Positions 43,226 to 55,203 of a DNA stretch of 64,000 nucleotides are shown here, one piece after another (position 1 is the stretch's first letter; each line of letters begins with the position of its first letter). Made by a program: the position numbers and the translations under genes. The stretch is taken from NCBI RefSeq assembly GCF_003573695.1, contig NC_039363.1, forward strand, positions 127,951,302 through 128,015,301. Reading direction: 5' to 3'. The notes under the pieces were generated by a model, which was given only the letters and a program-made list of their open reading frames with translations, was not told where the DNA came from and did no database searches. The stretch comes from Papaver somniferum (Eukaryota; Streptophyta; Magnoliopsida; Ranunculales; Papaveraceae).

Positions 43226-44866
43226 TGGTGAACATCCTGGAGATGTCTTTCGCTTATCACCGCCGGAGATGTGTTTCAATCTGGGTCGAGAAGCAATCAT
43301 ATCAGCAGAAGGAGGCTATTTCACCAAAGGTTGACTAACCTTTACGAAATCATGTAAGCGTTCAAATTGCTGGTTCCAGAAATCTATATAATCCGGAGTT
43401 ACATACGTAACTCGGTCAGCATAAGGGAACCAATATGAGCTTCCTTCGACACGTGTACGGTCTAAACAAGTCTTCCACCAATGGTTTGCTCCTCTGAAAA
43501 GTTGGAACGCATTGATCCATACCCATCTGACGGGCTTCTCTGTCAATGTTGTATTCCTCCATCGAAAAGTATCCATGTGTTGATGCTATTAGATAACCTG
43601 GAGTGCAGCTCAACATGAAAGATCTTTCGCCATCGCTCAAGTCAGCACCAGAGTTCAAATCCATGCTTTCTCTAGCATTGAAAGTTATCAATTGAGAAAC
43701 ATGAGGAGGAATCAACACCCAGGGACGGAAGTTAAACTCAGACTCATTGTCTACTACACTAATGAAGCGCGTCTTGGATTGAGGTTGTTTTGTTTACCAA
43801 CGCATAATCCTGGCGTTATCCTTCTCGAGGAAAATACGTCGAGAATCAGCAGCATTCAACCCTTGCAAGATACTACGGGGAATAGGTGCATACTTCTTGA
43901 AGCGTTTCCACATCAAGGCTTGGAGAAACATCGTATTGGCGTAGCATTCAATCTTCATAAAGCTGTTCGAAACACTGGAGTCTATAACCAAGGAGTCCAA
44001 GTTAGAGTACAAAGAACCCAAGAATAAGATACCTATGGGAAGTTGTTCACCTTGAGCCATCTTAATGACGAAAGGGATTACAAATGGCTTTAGAAAAGTT
44101 CCGGCGTCTTCAAACACGTCCCTGGACAGCCATAAACACAAGAAAGCAGCAATAGACGACATACCGTCAGGTTCGTTGAGAGGGACATCTCGTGGCCACC
44201 AGTGTGTTAACCAGTGAGCATAACAACCTTTGCCAAAAGCATTGTTAATTCTCTCCATCTCAGTTGTTAAGGTGTTGGAAATTTCTTTTCCTCCGTCGAA
44301 AGCTCTTCAGGAAAGTTACCTGTGATTGGAAGATGCAATAAAGCAACTACATCTTCCAAGGTAATAGTAAACTCTCCCCAACTACATATAAAAGTATGAT
44401 TTGGAATGCACCAGTGTGCAAGAAAGGCCACAATACCTCGCGCATCATGAAAGATATACAAATCTCTGGATGCTTGAATAGCCCTGGTAACATGTGCTCT
44501 ATCTAGCATAGCTCTAACACGAGGAAAACTCAGCATGTGTCTTGCCCATCCGGAGAATTTTTCTAAAGGTCGTCGAGAGAGCTTGAATTCTATAATTGAG
44601 GCCATAAAAAGTCCTCGTTCAAGGCAAAACCGAATAACTGCTCGAGGAGTCACCAATTTCTTTTGAATAACCGTTCTGGGATTTATTAAAAGACGAAATG
44701 CTAGAGTTATGAGATGTCTTCCAGTGCCTTGCTGAACCGAGAAGAATGCATCATCTATATTTGGAACATTTTTGATTCCAGGTGTTTCTTCTTCTTCATC
44801 ACCAATAGAAGTCTCATCCATACACGTATCATATCTGGAAGCGTCATTTTCCTGGGAATCAGACAT
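43226..44866 (-). pseudogene. PMD exon 1 of family B antisense gene
   Basis: About 540 codons. Motifs in order: RAVIRFCLERGLFMASIIEF, FHDARGIVAFLAHWCIPNHT, CSWGEFTITLEDVVALLHLP (the PMD hallmark), then in the next frame YAHWLTHWWPRDVP, IAAFLCLWLSRDVFED, LPIGILFLGSLYSNLDSLV and KRFKKYAPIPRSI. Near the end come EEYNIDREARQMGMDQCVP and, after another frameshift, FPYADRVTYVTPDYIDFWNQ, the usual C-terminal part of PMD proteins. It ends ...KTSPGCSP at a GTATGT donor. Confidence 0.8.
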
Positions 44867-46083
44867 CCTTGCGAAGAAGCTGGAATGTGCACAAAGCATT
44901 CTACTTCAGTATATCGTCATATCAGGTGCAAACTTCGACAATATGATGGGATCATATAATCTTACAATAAGATACTTATGGAGACATCTACAAAAATGGT
45001 AACTCTTAGACCTTACCTCTTTACAATTCCACTAACGATAGTGATAGTGCCGCAAGAGTTAACTCTCCGAAATTAGTTCGTTCCTTGAAACCTGCAATAA
45101 CGAACGAAGCTTTATTAATTTTCGAAACTGATTCTTCATAAACTCATAGACACAATTTTCATAGTATAAACATCCACAAATGATCTATGAAATTTACACC
45201 AAGACAATATTTCATCATAAATAAATTGTCTAATTTCGAAGATTACTCAAAACCCATGTTTTGATTTTACAAAATAATAATTAATGTGATTTACTCACGT
45301 AAATCCTCAAATTTTATCTAATGTTAACAAACTCACGTGAAACGAAGGTTTCTTTCGGTTTTGTGAAAAGTTCATATCTTTTAACATAAAGTTTTGGTTT
45401 CCATGAAAGCTCATAAACAAAATTTTATCACTGGAAACAGGTCTATTTTAAAAGAAAAATCTCTCCCAAGTTAGAGGTTATTGCTAGTCTCTTGAACTAA
45501 TGGTCGAACGAACATACGTTTAATAAAATAAGGTTCTTCTACAAAACTCACACTAACATATACACATGTATAGAATTTTAACATGATCAAAGCATGAACA
45601 ACTCACGAAATCAGCAAACAAAAGCAAAAAAAAAAAAAAAAATTACCTGGTCGGTGTCGGCCGGAAGTTGGCCGGACGGTGACAGCAACTCTGGCGAATT
45701 TTTGCTACTCCTCCTGATTTTCGGGCGTGAAGATGAAAAGGAGATGAAGATGGTGGTCGGTTATGGGAGAAATAAAAAAAAAGGATTAATTCCCTTTTAT
45801 ATCAAATTTTATTTCCAAAACCTAATTCCATAAGGATTTCCCTTATCGGGTCTGGCCCGTGAATCCTAGACCAACCAAGGTTCCACCATCAAATCAGCGG
45901 TTCTACGCCAATTTATGCTCACTGGATGATGCTCTATTAGGCCACTGGGGTTTGTGCTCAAATGGTTTGCTCATTCAGTCGAAATCTGGTAATATCTTAT
46001 CTTTTAAGTTCAATTACTTATTTTTGTCAGTACCTAGAAAATCACCATTCAATGCTGACTGAGGAACATGACTGTCCCTCACT
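44867..46083. other. Region between PMD gene start and 3' LTR of family B
   Basis: About 1.2 kb with no supported ORF. On the minus strand TATAAAAG at 45794-45801 could be the promoter of the antisense gene, about 930 bp before its ATG. It has a poly-A run near 45630 and a GGCCGG-rich stretch at 45655-45690. Confidence 0.4.
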
Positions 46084-46098
46084 AAGCAGGGGACTTAA
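46084..46098 (+). promoter_or_regulatory. Polypurine tract of family B
   Basis: AAGCAGGGGACTTAA, identical to that of family D, directly before the LTR start TGTAGATGGTGG. Confidence 0.85.
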
Positions 46099-49000
46099 TG
46101 TAGATGGTGGATTTTCGACAAGGGAAAAATCGTAAAACCATAAGTATACATACTCCGGATCCGGCAATCGGATGAGTATTGAGACTCATGTTTCTCAATG
46201 AAGCGTGAAATTTCATGCCATAAAACCTCTGACTGAGAAGGCCGTCTCTCAGAGTATATGTAAATGTGTAGTCTCCCAGCTGAGGCCACGACACATCTCA
46301 TGAATACTGAGAAATTTCAGTAATTATTTCTGTATAGAATCGAAAGATTGGATGGCTCCTAGACAACATGCCTGCTAGTATAGAGCAACAACATCTTCAG
46401 GATGCAACCAGGTTTCCCCTGACTATACAGGAGAAATATTACACTCCAGCAAGTTTATATTTCTCAACTCTCAGATAATTAATGCTCCTAGATAGGAAAC
46501 CCTGCTAGTATAGAGCCTCAATTAATTATCTCTAATCGTAGCTGAATATTCAACTATATTCTACGATTCTTCGAATGTTTCGTTACTTCAATTTATGGTT
46601 TTCCCAATAGAATTCCATGGGTTAGTAATAGATATTCAACGTAAAGGCATCTGAGCATCGAATAATCCCTGATCAAAATGGTGCAAGTGTGTTTAGCAAT
46701 AATGCACAGACCATCATCTGAATGCGCGAACGAGCATTTCATAACATGAAGGAATGATGAACCTATGCAAAATAGGAAGAAAAATAATAACAATAATAAT
46801 AATAATAAAAAATATTTGCAAAGGCGCCAGGGGACTGGGCTCACCAGCCGGCCAGTCATGCCATGAGCAGTCCTGCGCCCAATTTTATATTTTATCATAT
46901 TTTATTATTTTTTCTGTTCTCATGAAAATCCTTTCATTTGAGCAAATCTCCTTCGTTTCAAGGAAATTCCCTAATCTCATGATATTTCCTTATGTCAAAG
47001 AAATAGTAAAAATTAGGAAAGATGTCGCGGGACCAAGCCCACTAGCCGGCCGACCATGCCCTGGCCGTGGCCGATCCCACACCTCATGGTTCCTTATTAT
47101 TTTATTATTTCCCTCATCCCATGAAAATTCCCTGATTTCATGAATCTTCCCTAAACCCATGAAAATTATTGTAAAATTAGGGAAACCGTGGCACCGGGCT
47201 CTAGCTGGCCGGTCATGCCCTAGCCGGTCCCACATGCCCCTTATTTTATTATTATTACTTGTTTTGTTTTTCTCATTCCATGAAAACTCCCTGATTTCAA
47301 CAAAATACCTTGGTTTCAACAGATCTCTTTGATTTTATGAAAATTCCTTAAAATCATGAAAATTACATAAAATTGGGAAGAGTGCCCTGGGACCGTGCCC
47401 GTTGGCCGGCCGGCCATGCCCTTGGCCATTGCCGGTCCCACACTCCATCATTCCCTATTTTTATTATTATTTTATTTCTCTCATCTCATGGAAGTTCCTT
47501 AATTTCATAAAACTCTCTAGTTTCATGGAATTTCCCTCAATTCAGAGAAAATACATAAAATTACATAAAACTTGGAAAAATGTGTGGGGCCGTGCTTGTC
47601 AACCGGCTATTCCCTAGACGTGGGCGGTTCCACGCCTTGCAATTCCCTATTTTATTTATTATTTTTCATCATCCCATGTATTTTTCCTAGTTTCAGCAAA
47701 ACCTTGGATTCTGCATATTTTCTCAAAATGTTGCTCAAACGCGCATCGGAAAATATTGAAACTCTCGGGATTGAGACACGACACTATGGTGACACAAGCA
47801 CATCCCCTTGACCGACCAAGGGTGGCCCTAAAGCTTGCAAACAGCCGGTCCCACACGTTTTTATGATTTTAACCTAATTTGCTCAATTGCTCATATTAGG
47901 TTCAAACTCTTTTCAAACAAATGAGGGTTTGCTCGACCATCAATTGGTCCCACGGCCACCAAGGGCCGGTCTCATGACCTCTTGGTCGGTCCCTCATATT
48001 CTCATGACTAGGTTTTATTATCTGACGCTCACACGAGCATTATTTCAATAAATGATTAAACCAGCATTTGATCATTCTTTCACCAACTGGTCCCCAAGAG
48101 ACTTTAATAATTTGCTCATTCGAGCATCTGGGCGTTACATGGTGGACTTGTCTTCCCAGATAGCCGGTCCCTTAGCTTTGTGCGGTTAATGATCAAATAA
48201 ATCATCAATTTAATTAAAATTAGGGTTATTGAATCCAGAGCTCTGCAAAAACGTGATTCTGAGCAGATTTAAATGCTGATAATATTATGTTGGTCCCATG
48301 ATCAACACTTTTATTTATTATACTCGACCCAACAGTCAGTATCTTAAGTTAATATTTTATTTGGTCATGCTACCAACAATTCATCAAACGAGCAATATTT
48401 GCTCAAACCGGCAATATTTGCTCAGATTAGCAATATTTGCTCAAACCAACAATATTTGCTCAGATTAAAGAATATTGGTTCAGCTATCAATATTCAATAA
48501 TACAAAAACACTTGCTCGTCTTAGGTTATCAACATAATAATGCCTCGTCTCAGCATACATTTAATTCATGAGTTTCAGAACATTTGCAAATCATGCTCAA
48601 CTCAGCAATACATGGACTCACTGTCCCATAAAGTCAGCAACTGACTCCACAATAACGAGACATCAATCGTGTCACATGGGGGGATATTAACTAGGGTTTT
48701 GGTCTGGCGGTCTACGGCACGTGTGTTGATACACACGACGAGAATGTGAGAAAGTCGTGCAATCAGTTGGAAGAGTCAACAAAGTAGTGGGTGGAAAGTT
48801 AACCAAGTCTCCGCACGATGAGCAACTGGTTTTGGCATGATTTCCCACTTCCCCACTCTCTGATTCCATCAACTGTCACACTTCATGGGATCATGGTGTT
48901 TTCAACTTAGCAATATAAAATACCTTTGAATCATGATTGAAAAGGACAAGCAATTTCTCGGCAAGTTCATACAGACAATCTTTCGTCTACACGAACTCAT

Positions 49001-49340
49001 CGTCTGAGCAATCACTCTCAATTGAGTAAAATTCAATCATTCAGAACTTTTCTACGCTGAATTCACAACACACCTACAATCTCAGATCACCATTGATTCG
49101 CACATTTCTCAACTTCCCTCCTACAGATCAACCCATCCTCTCTTGTGACCCAATTGACTCTGGAACGTCCATTGTTCTTGGTTTAGGCTGGAGTCCTACA
49201 GATTGATCTCTCAAACTTAAAGCACTCCCTTCTTGCAGTGCATCTGTGTAAGGTTCAACATTCCGCTCGGTTCAAGGAGTCTCCAGACGGACGTCTTCTC
49301 AATTCCGTAAAAACTAGCAAATCGTTTTTCCCCATCTACA
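46099..49340 (+). mobile_element. Second family B LTR (B2)
   Basis: A 3242-bp LTR from TGTAGATGGTGG to CCCATCTACA. It is preceded by a polypurine tract and followed by a primer site and gag start, so it is both the 3' LTR of the first internal region and the 5' LTR of a second, partial one. It has the same repeat array (46820-47650), conserved box (48655) and TATA (48914) as the first LTR. Confidence 0.9.
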
Positions 49341-49891
49341 GATTGGCGACCACAGTGGGAGATTAATCTCTTGGTTGCAATCTCACGATTTTACAAGATC
49401 GTTGTTCTTAGGTCTGGGTTAGTTACAGGTTCCAATACAAACGACGCCAGCACTAGCAACAAAAACAATGACGATATCCCGTAAACCATTTCGGCCTCTA
49501 ACACTGACGGTGGTGATGTTACTCCTCCTCACGCTAACACGGAAGGTCATCCTCTGTTCGGCCGACACCCTGAGGAAGTCAAAAGAAACCCACCACCTAC
49601 CATTTCTGATCTCATCAAAGTGCAAGGGACTCTTGCAAAGAATCAAACCGATATGGCTACAGCATAGAAGAAGCTATTTGACTATCTGAAGACTCTCACT
49701 GACAAGATGTAAGAGAAAACTCAAGTAAAGGGAAAAGAGAAGGAAAAATCCTCAGATGCTGGTCCTGAGGTGATTCCAATTCATACAGTGGATGACGACA
49801 AAGTCCGCAAAGCTGAAGACGATCCATCAGCAAAGGAATCATCAAATTTCATTACTCGGGAAGATTTGGAGCGCCTTTTGGATAACCATGG
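49341..49891 (+). pseudogene. Second copy of family B primer site and gag start
   Basis: Matches 38253-38803 at about 93% by eye, with the same gag wording (PEVIPIHTVDDDKVRKAEDD, FITREDLERLLDN). It is interrupted at CATGG (49887-49891) by element B3 and resumes at 57979. It carries its own stops (TAG near 49665, TAA near 49710). Confidence 0.85.
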
Positions 49892-51839
49892 TGTAGATGG
49901 GGGAAAACGGTTTGCTGGTTTTCTAGGAAAGTGGAGAGTAGAGCGTGCTGTCGAGACTCCTCAACCGAGCGAATTGCTGAACCTCACACAGATGCACCAC
50001 TGCAAAGAGGGTGCTTAGATTCGGTAAATCAATCTGTATGACTCCGGCCTAAACCAAGACAATGGCCGTTCCAGAGTCAATTCGGTCGCAAAGAGGAAGA
50101 TGGGTTGATCTATAGGAGGGAAACTGAGATTTTTGTGGGATCAGTGACGATCAAGGATTGTGGGTGTGTTGAAGGTTTCTGCAATATTGCTGAACTGCTG
50201 AAGTTGAGTTCTGTGAATAAGTTTATATCGAATTGTGACGGATAATGATGATATCCTGATGTCCTCGATTTAGACTTATTTTTATTGCAAGCATGATGTA
50301 TCACCGATCCCTGTAAGTGTGACGGATTCTTGAGTCAAAGAGTGGGAAAGTGGGAGATCGTGGTAAAGTCAGTTCCATGTCGTGGGGAGACTTGACTGAT
50401 CGTGCACCCACTACTTTGCTAACTCCTTCAACCGTTTACATGACTTACGCACATTTGTCGTTGTAGATGAATCCACGTGCCGTAGACCGCCAGACCAAAA
50501 TCCTAAGTGATATCCCCCCATTTGTGAAGTGATTGATATTTCACGAATCGTGGAGTCTGCAAGGCAGACGTGTATTAGTTAGTCAGTTGTTGACTAATTT
50601 AGACTGTGAGTCTTGTTTTGTTGAATCGAGCATAAGTGGTGAATGCTCAGTGATTCATGGATTGAACATGTAGTTCTCTGAGATGTCAATGAATTACTGA
50701 CTAGAGCGACTGAGCAAGTTTTGCTCAACTCGACGAATTGCTGAATATTGAGAGTTGGTCAAGCAATTGAGCAAGTATTGCTCAATTCGACGAATTTGAT
50801 AATTTTAGCGTGCAACTGAGCAAGTGTTGCTCAATTCAACAAACTACTGATGAATTACTGAACATTGATGGTTGGATCAATATTCGAGCAACTGAGCAAG
50901 TATTGCTCAATTCGACGAATTATTTACTGATGTTGTGACCCAATAAAATATTAATCAAAAATATTGGTGAATTACCAAATATTATTAATTTGTATGTTGA
51001 TTGCTGAATCAACATTATTTTGTGTTTGAACTAGCTCAGAATGGTGATTCTTGGAGCGTTTGTTCGAAACCCTAATTTTTATCAATCCTTCATCAATTGG
51101 TGAATTGCTGAAAATTGGTCATGAGTGAGAAGGGACCGACCACATGGGATGATGAGAGTCCATGGGTGCCCAGTGATCGAGTGAGCACGCACCAGGGTTA
51201 TCAGTTTGAGAGTTGGTGAAAGAACGATGATTAAATGCAGGTTTCATCATTTATTGAAATATTGCTGGATTCAGCATTAGGTGATAAAACCTAGGTATGA
51301 GAGATGAGGACAGACCAAGAGAGCATGGGACCGGCTCTTGGTGGTCAGGGGACCAGTTGTTGGTCATTTGGAGAATCCCCCAGTTGGTTGGAGAGAGTTC
51401 GGGCCCAGTATGAGCAATTGAGCAAATTAGGTCAGAATTATGAAAACCTGTGAGACCGGCTTTGTGCAAGACCTAGGAATGACTTTGGTCGGTCATGAAG
51501 GCATGCACATGTTGCCGTGGTGTCCGTGTTTCCATACTGAGAGTTTCAGTATTTTCTGATGCGCGTTCGAGCAACATAGTGAATTTTCAGAAGAGTTTCA
51601 TCTTGACTGAGAATTCTCGATTTTTGTTGGAATGAGCATGTATGCTCAATTCATCAATATTTTGAGAATATTAAAATAAAAGTGTCTTAATATTTAAAAT
51701 TGTCGTGAGAGGCTAGCCAGTCGTGTGACTATGTTAGCTTTTGGTTTTTCGTGATTTGAGCAATATTCGAGAAAATATGGAGAAATCATGAATTTTGCTC
51801 AAACCCCAAGTTTCATGAATTAAGGAAAATAATAATTAT

Positions 51840-52330
51840 GAAAGATTATGGATTGCAAGGTGTGGACCGGCCATGGCTAAGGCATGGACGGCCGGATAGG
51901 TTGCCCGGTCCCGCACACCTTTCTCTATCTTATTATTTTTCATGAATCATTGAAGTTATGGAGAATCCTTGAAGTTATGGAGAATCCATGAGTTTTTGTT
52001 GAAACGGAGGATTTTAGTGAGATTAGGGAATAATAATTATAAAAGCTAAGGATTGTGAGGTGTGGGACCGGCCACGGCTTAGGCATGGCCATCCGGTTAG
52101 GTTGCCCGGTCCCGCACACCTCTTCTTATTTTATAATATTATTTCGTGAATCCACCAAGTTATGGAGAATTCACGAGTTTTGCAAAAACAAGGAAAGTTG
52201 CTAAAACCAAGGAGTTTTCGTGAGTTCACGAAATAACAAAAAATAAGGAAAATAATGGGAGAGGCACGGACCGACCATGGCTAGGGCACGGCCGGCTGGT
52301 GGGCCCGGCCCTGTACGTCGCTTATTATTT
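51840..52330 (-). repeat. GC-palindrome repeats in B3 LTR
   Basis: Three units of about 175-220 bp with GTGTGGGACCGGCCACGGCT, GGCATGGCC and CCGGTCCCGCACACC cores that can fold on themselves, separated by AT-rich linkers. They are the inverted equivalents of the array in B1. Confidence 0.8.
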
Positions 52331-52575
52331 TATTAATATTTATTGTTTTCTCCTGTGTTGCGAAGGATTCCTCATTATTTCATATTTTTGGGCACTCGTT
52401 CGTGCTTCAGGGTGCTCAGTCGTGCATCATTGTCGAGTACACTCGCACTATTTTTGTGGGGCTTACTCAGTGATGGTCCAGATGCCAGGTTGTTGAGTAT
52501 CTATTACTAATCTATGAATTCAGTGGAGAATAATCCATGAAACTGAGTAATAAAAATGAATAGTTGTTCATTATT

Positions 52576-52971
52576 AATTCGCAGGATCAGATGTGGATTC
52601 AACGACGAATTCAGAATAATAAAACAAGCATTACCATCCTATGGGATCGTGGATTCGACCATAGAATCGGAGTAATTAAGATTAGTTATTACCATTTCAT
52701 GAGATCAGTGGATTCGATCATGAAATCGGAGTAATGAGATAGCACAGTTGTTTTATTGCTATTCTATGAGAATAAGCTGTGGATTCGACCATGGAATATG
52801 ATCAATTGTTATTGCCATTCCATGGGATCAGGTCGTGGATTCTACCATGGAATAGGAGAAATTGTTATTGCCATTCCATGGGATCAAGCCGTGGATTCGA
52901 CCATGGAATAAGAGCAATAATAGATTATTCTGGGAATTCAGTAGTGAATGTCACGGCAGGATTAATCTATT
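52576..52971. repeat. Series of covarying hairpins in B3 LTR
   Basis: Seven hairpins in a row. Stem arms: AATTCG/CGAATT (52576-52611), ATCCTATGG/CCATAGAAT (52636-52667, one mismatch), ATTTCATGA/TCATGAAAT (52694-52726), ATTCTATGA/CCATGGAAT (52761-52797, two mismatches), ATTCCATGG/CCATGGAAT (52817-52853 and 52873-52909), AATAGATTA/TAATCTATT (52919-52971). In the first six the loop keeps GATC...GTGGATTC while both arms change. The partial LTR at 57094-57480 has the same series. Short ORFs here (52779-53018, 57325-57537) are artefacts. Confidence 0.75.
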
Positions 52972-53460
52972 GCAGAAAAGATATTAGCCAGTTAAAGCGT
53001 CACATCTATTCTGAATGATGCATAGTCATGGAGTCACGATGTTGTTTACGACCTGAAGGCGTTAGTGTTCTCAATCTACGGAGAACCGCCTGAATCTATG
53101 CACACTCTCTGCACATAATCAGGGAACGGTGAGTGTCACCGACGTCCTGAAGGCGTCCGCCGCCCAACTATTCTTCTATGTGGAGGTGGGTCTCTCTCCT
53201 GCAGTCAGGGAACCGTGAGTATCACCGACGTCCTGAAGGCGTTAAGCTCTCAATCTACGGAGAACCGCCCAAATACTTTATTCTGCATAGAGGTCACAAA
53301 GAAATTCCAGGGATCGAACGCTCAGTTGGTGAAGGCTTTTCGAAAACATATTCATCATGGCTTCGTAAAATATGAATCGTTGCATGCCTGAAAGCCTTGT
53401 CAAAAACATGCCTCATGATTTTACGGTTTTTGCCCTTTGTTGAAAATCCACCATCTACAT

Positions 53461-53475
53461 TAAGTCCCCTGCTTA
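53461..53475 (-). promoter_or_regulatory. Polypurine tract of B3
   Basis: TTAAGTCCCCTGCTT on the plus strand is the complement of AAGCAGGGGACTTAA and abuts the LTR, fixing the element on the minus strand. Confidence 0.85.
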
Positions 53476-54522
53476 GTGAGGAACAGTCATGTTCCGCAGT
53501 AAGCATTAAATGGTGATTTTCAGTCGACGAGTTCAGTGGTTGAACTCGGTCTACAAAGGTATCGTCAGAATCCTCGATTTGCTCCAATGGTGTCATGTAC
53601 GAGCAAATTTTTGGGTGAGGACCCTGATGGGATGATAGAGTGTGATTCCGTGAGCACGGAGATGAAGCAACGCTGATTTGGTCTGTTGAAAGTCCAGTTT
53701 TGGTCAGTTTAGCGTTTATGGGCTCGTCCAAAAAAAGGAAATCCTTGTTTTAGGAACAAACGTTCGTTAGTTTAAGAAACAAACAAAATAGACCTGAGTC
53801 TAATGACATAAAAAATTTTCTATGAGCTTTCATGAAAAAATTTATTTTTGAAAATATGCTCTTGTTTCAAAGACGGATGCTGGCACAAGGGAGCAAAATA
53901 TGTATTTTCAAATTTACGTGAGTTTCACGTTAAAAATATTTTCTGTAAAATCAATGTTTTGATTTTAAACAACTGTTGAAAGTAGAGAATCATACATGGT
54001 GAAATAATGTCCGAGTTTTCAAAATTATAGAATGGACGTTTGTCCAATTTTGGAAAATCAGTGGATGTTCACACAGTAAAATTTACGTGGGTTGTTCACG
54101 GTTTTATGAAAATCAATTTATGATTTTTGAGCAATTGTTGAAAGCAAACAATTGTATATGTGATGAAATAATGTATGTATGAGTTTGGTGATTTTATAGT
54201 GTATGCACACATGTAGAAAAACAGCGAATGTTCACATGAAAGGTTATGTGAACTATTCATAGTTTTGTGAAAAGTCAGCGTTGACTCTAGAATGATAAGT
54301 TTTGCTCGTCTTTGCAGGTTTGAAGGAGTGAACAAGTTTTCGAAGTTTCGTGTCATAACTAAAGTCTAGTGAAATCGTAAAATAGGTAAGAGTTGGGGAT
54401 TACCATTTTTGCAGACGCTGATGTGAGCATCTCTATTCCATGATTCATTGTTTTGTTGAATCCTGCGCTTTGTATGAATGATGCGCTGAATGTTATGCAT
54501 CTGTCAGAGCCACTTTGCAAGA
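53476..54522. other. B3 region between 3' LTR and antisense gene
   Basis: About 1.05 kb equivalent to 44867-46083 of family B. No coding region is supported. The minus ORF at 53294-53731 crosses the LTR border and is not real. Confidence 0.45.
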
Positions 54523-55203
54523 ATGACTGACTCCCATGATGACACTTTCAAAGACAACATTTCCAGGGATGACATCTCTACGGATGAAACTTTAAGAAAT
54601 GGTACTCCTGGGACCTCTAAGTGATGGTGAGAGATCCTTCATACCGAGTTGCACTTCTGGTTATTTTATTAGCTTTACCGCAGGATGATCGTATAGTGAA
54701 ATCCCGGATCAATGTAGACTCCACGGAAATGGAAGAAAGTCTACGGGAGCGGAGAACCCATAAGTAAGGACTACAAGAGGTTAGCAAATGACGTGCAGTC
54801 CCCAGCCGTTTCTTCGGTGAGTTGTTAGCGCTCCTTGTGTCATGAATTTGACCGTGCAATTAGTATCACGAGACCAAGGTTTGTTATTTATTTTCAGACT
54901 TTTGCTCCATCGATTGACGGTCTTCAACTTGTTCCCGGGCAAAATTCAGTAATCCAGCACTGATGAAGAAGTCGATGTAAGTATATTTTTTGTGCGCATC
55001 TCCTTGAATGAAATAATAATAATTGTTGTTGATGAATCCAGGAAGAAATCATTGTATATAAGCATCATGTTGATGAAGCGTGCTCTTCTTTGGGACATGG
55101 GAATATGGAGAATTCCCGAAATCCCGAACCGAATGGAGATAACGGCGTTGCCAACGGAAATCCCGGTATTGCCGAGCCTTCAAATGATTTAGAGACTCCC
55201 TTA

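Larger units (their letters stand above)
41286..44866 (-). pseudogene. Antisense, intron-containing PMD gene of family B
   Basis: The gene lies on the strand opposite to gag-pol, between integrase and the 3' LTR. It starts MSDSQENDASRYDTCMDETS and holds a PMD in exon 1 (43226-44866), then small exons and a last exon (41286-41999). One intron (43153-43225) keeps frame and phase exactly; others are supported by comparison with B3. Exon 1 has two frameshifts (about 44265 and 43500) and two nonsense codons (43794-43796, 43316-43318). PMD proteins in Arabidopsis (MAIL1, MAIN) act in the nucleus in silencing and genome stability; what the element gained from one is unknown. Confidence 0.75.
49892..53460 (-). 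mobile_element. B3 3' LTR
   Basis: A 3569-bp LTR in minus orientation: left end TGTAGATGGGGG, right end CCACCATCTACA, then an inverted polypurine tract. It is related to B1/B2 at both ends, in the conserved box (50460-50548) and in the GC-palindrome repeats (near 51860, 52070, 52265), but diverged in the U3 part, where it has a hairpin series. B3 is therefore a different subfamily. Confidence 0.87.

Noticed and set aside
52779..53018. ORF repeated at 57325-57537 with MGSGRGFDHGI-like text
   Set aside because: It is the hairpin series of the B3 LTR read as protein; same in both LTR copies.
54373..54412. Mini-intron (GTAAGAG to TTTTTGCAG) before the B3 antisense ATG, with a counterpart near 45017-44985
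   Set aside because: At about 35 bases it is shorter than plant introns normally are; the consensus-like words may be chance.
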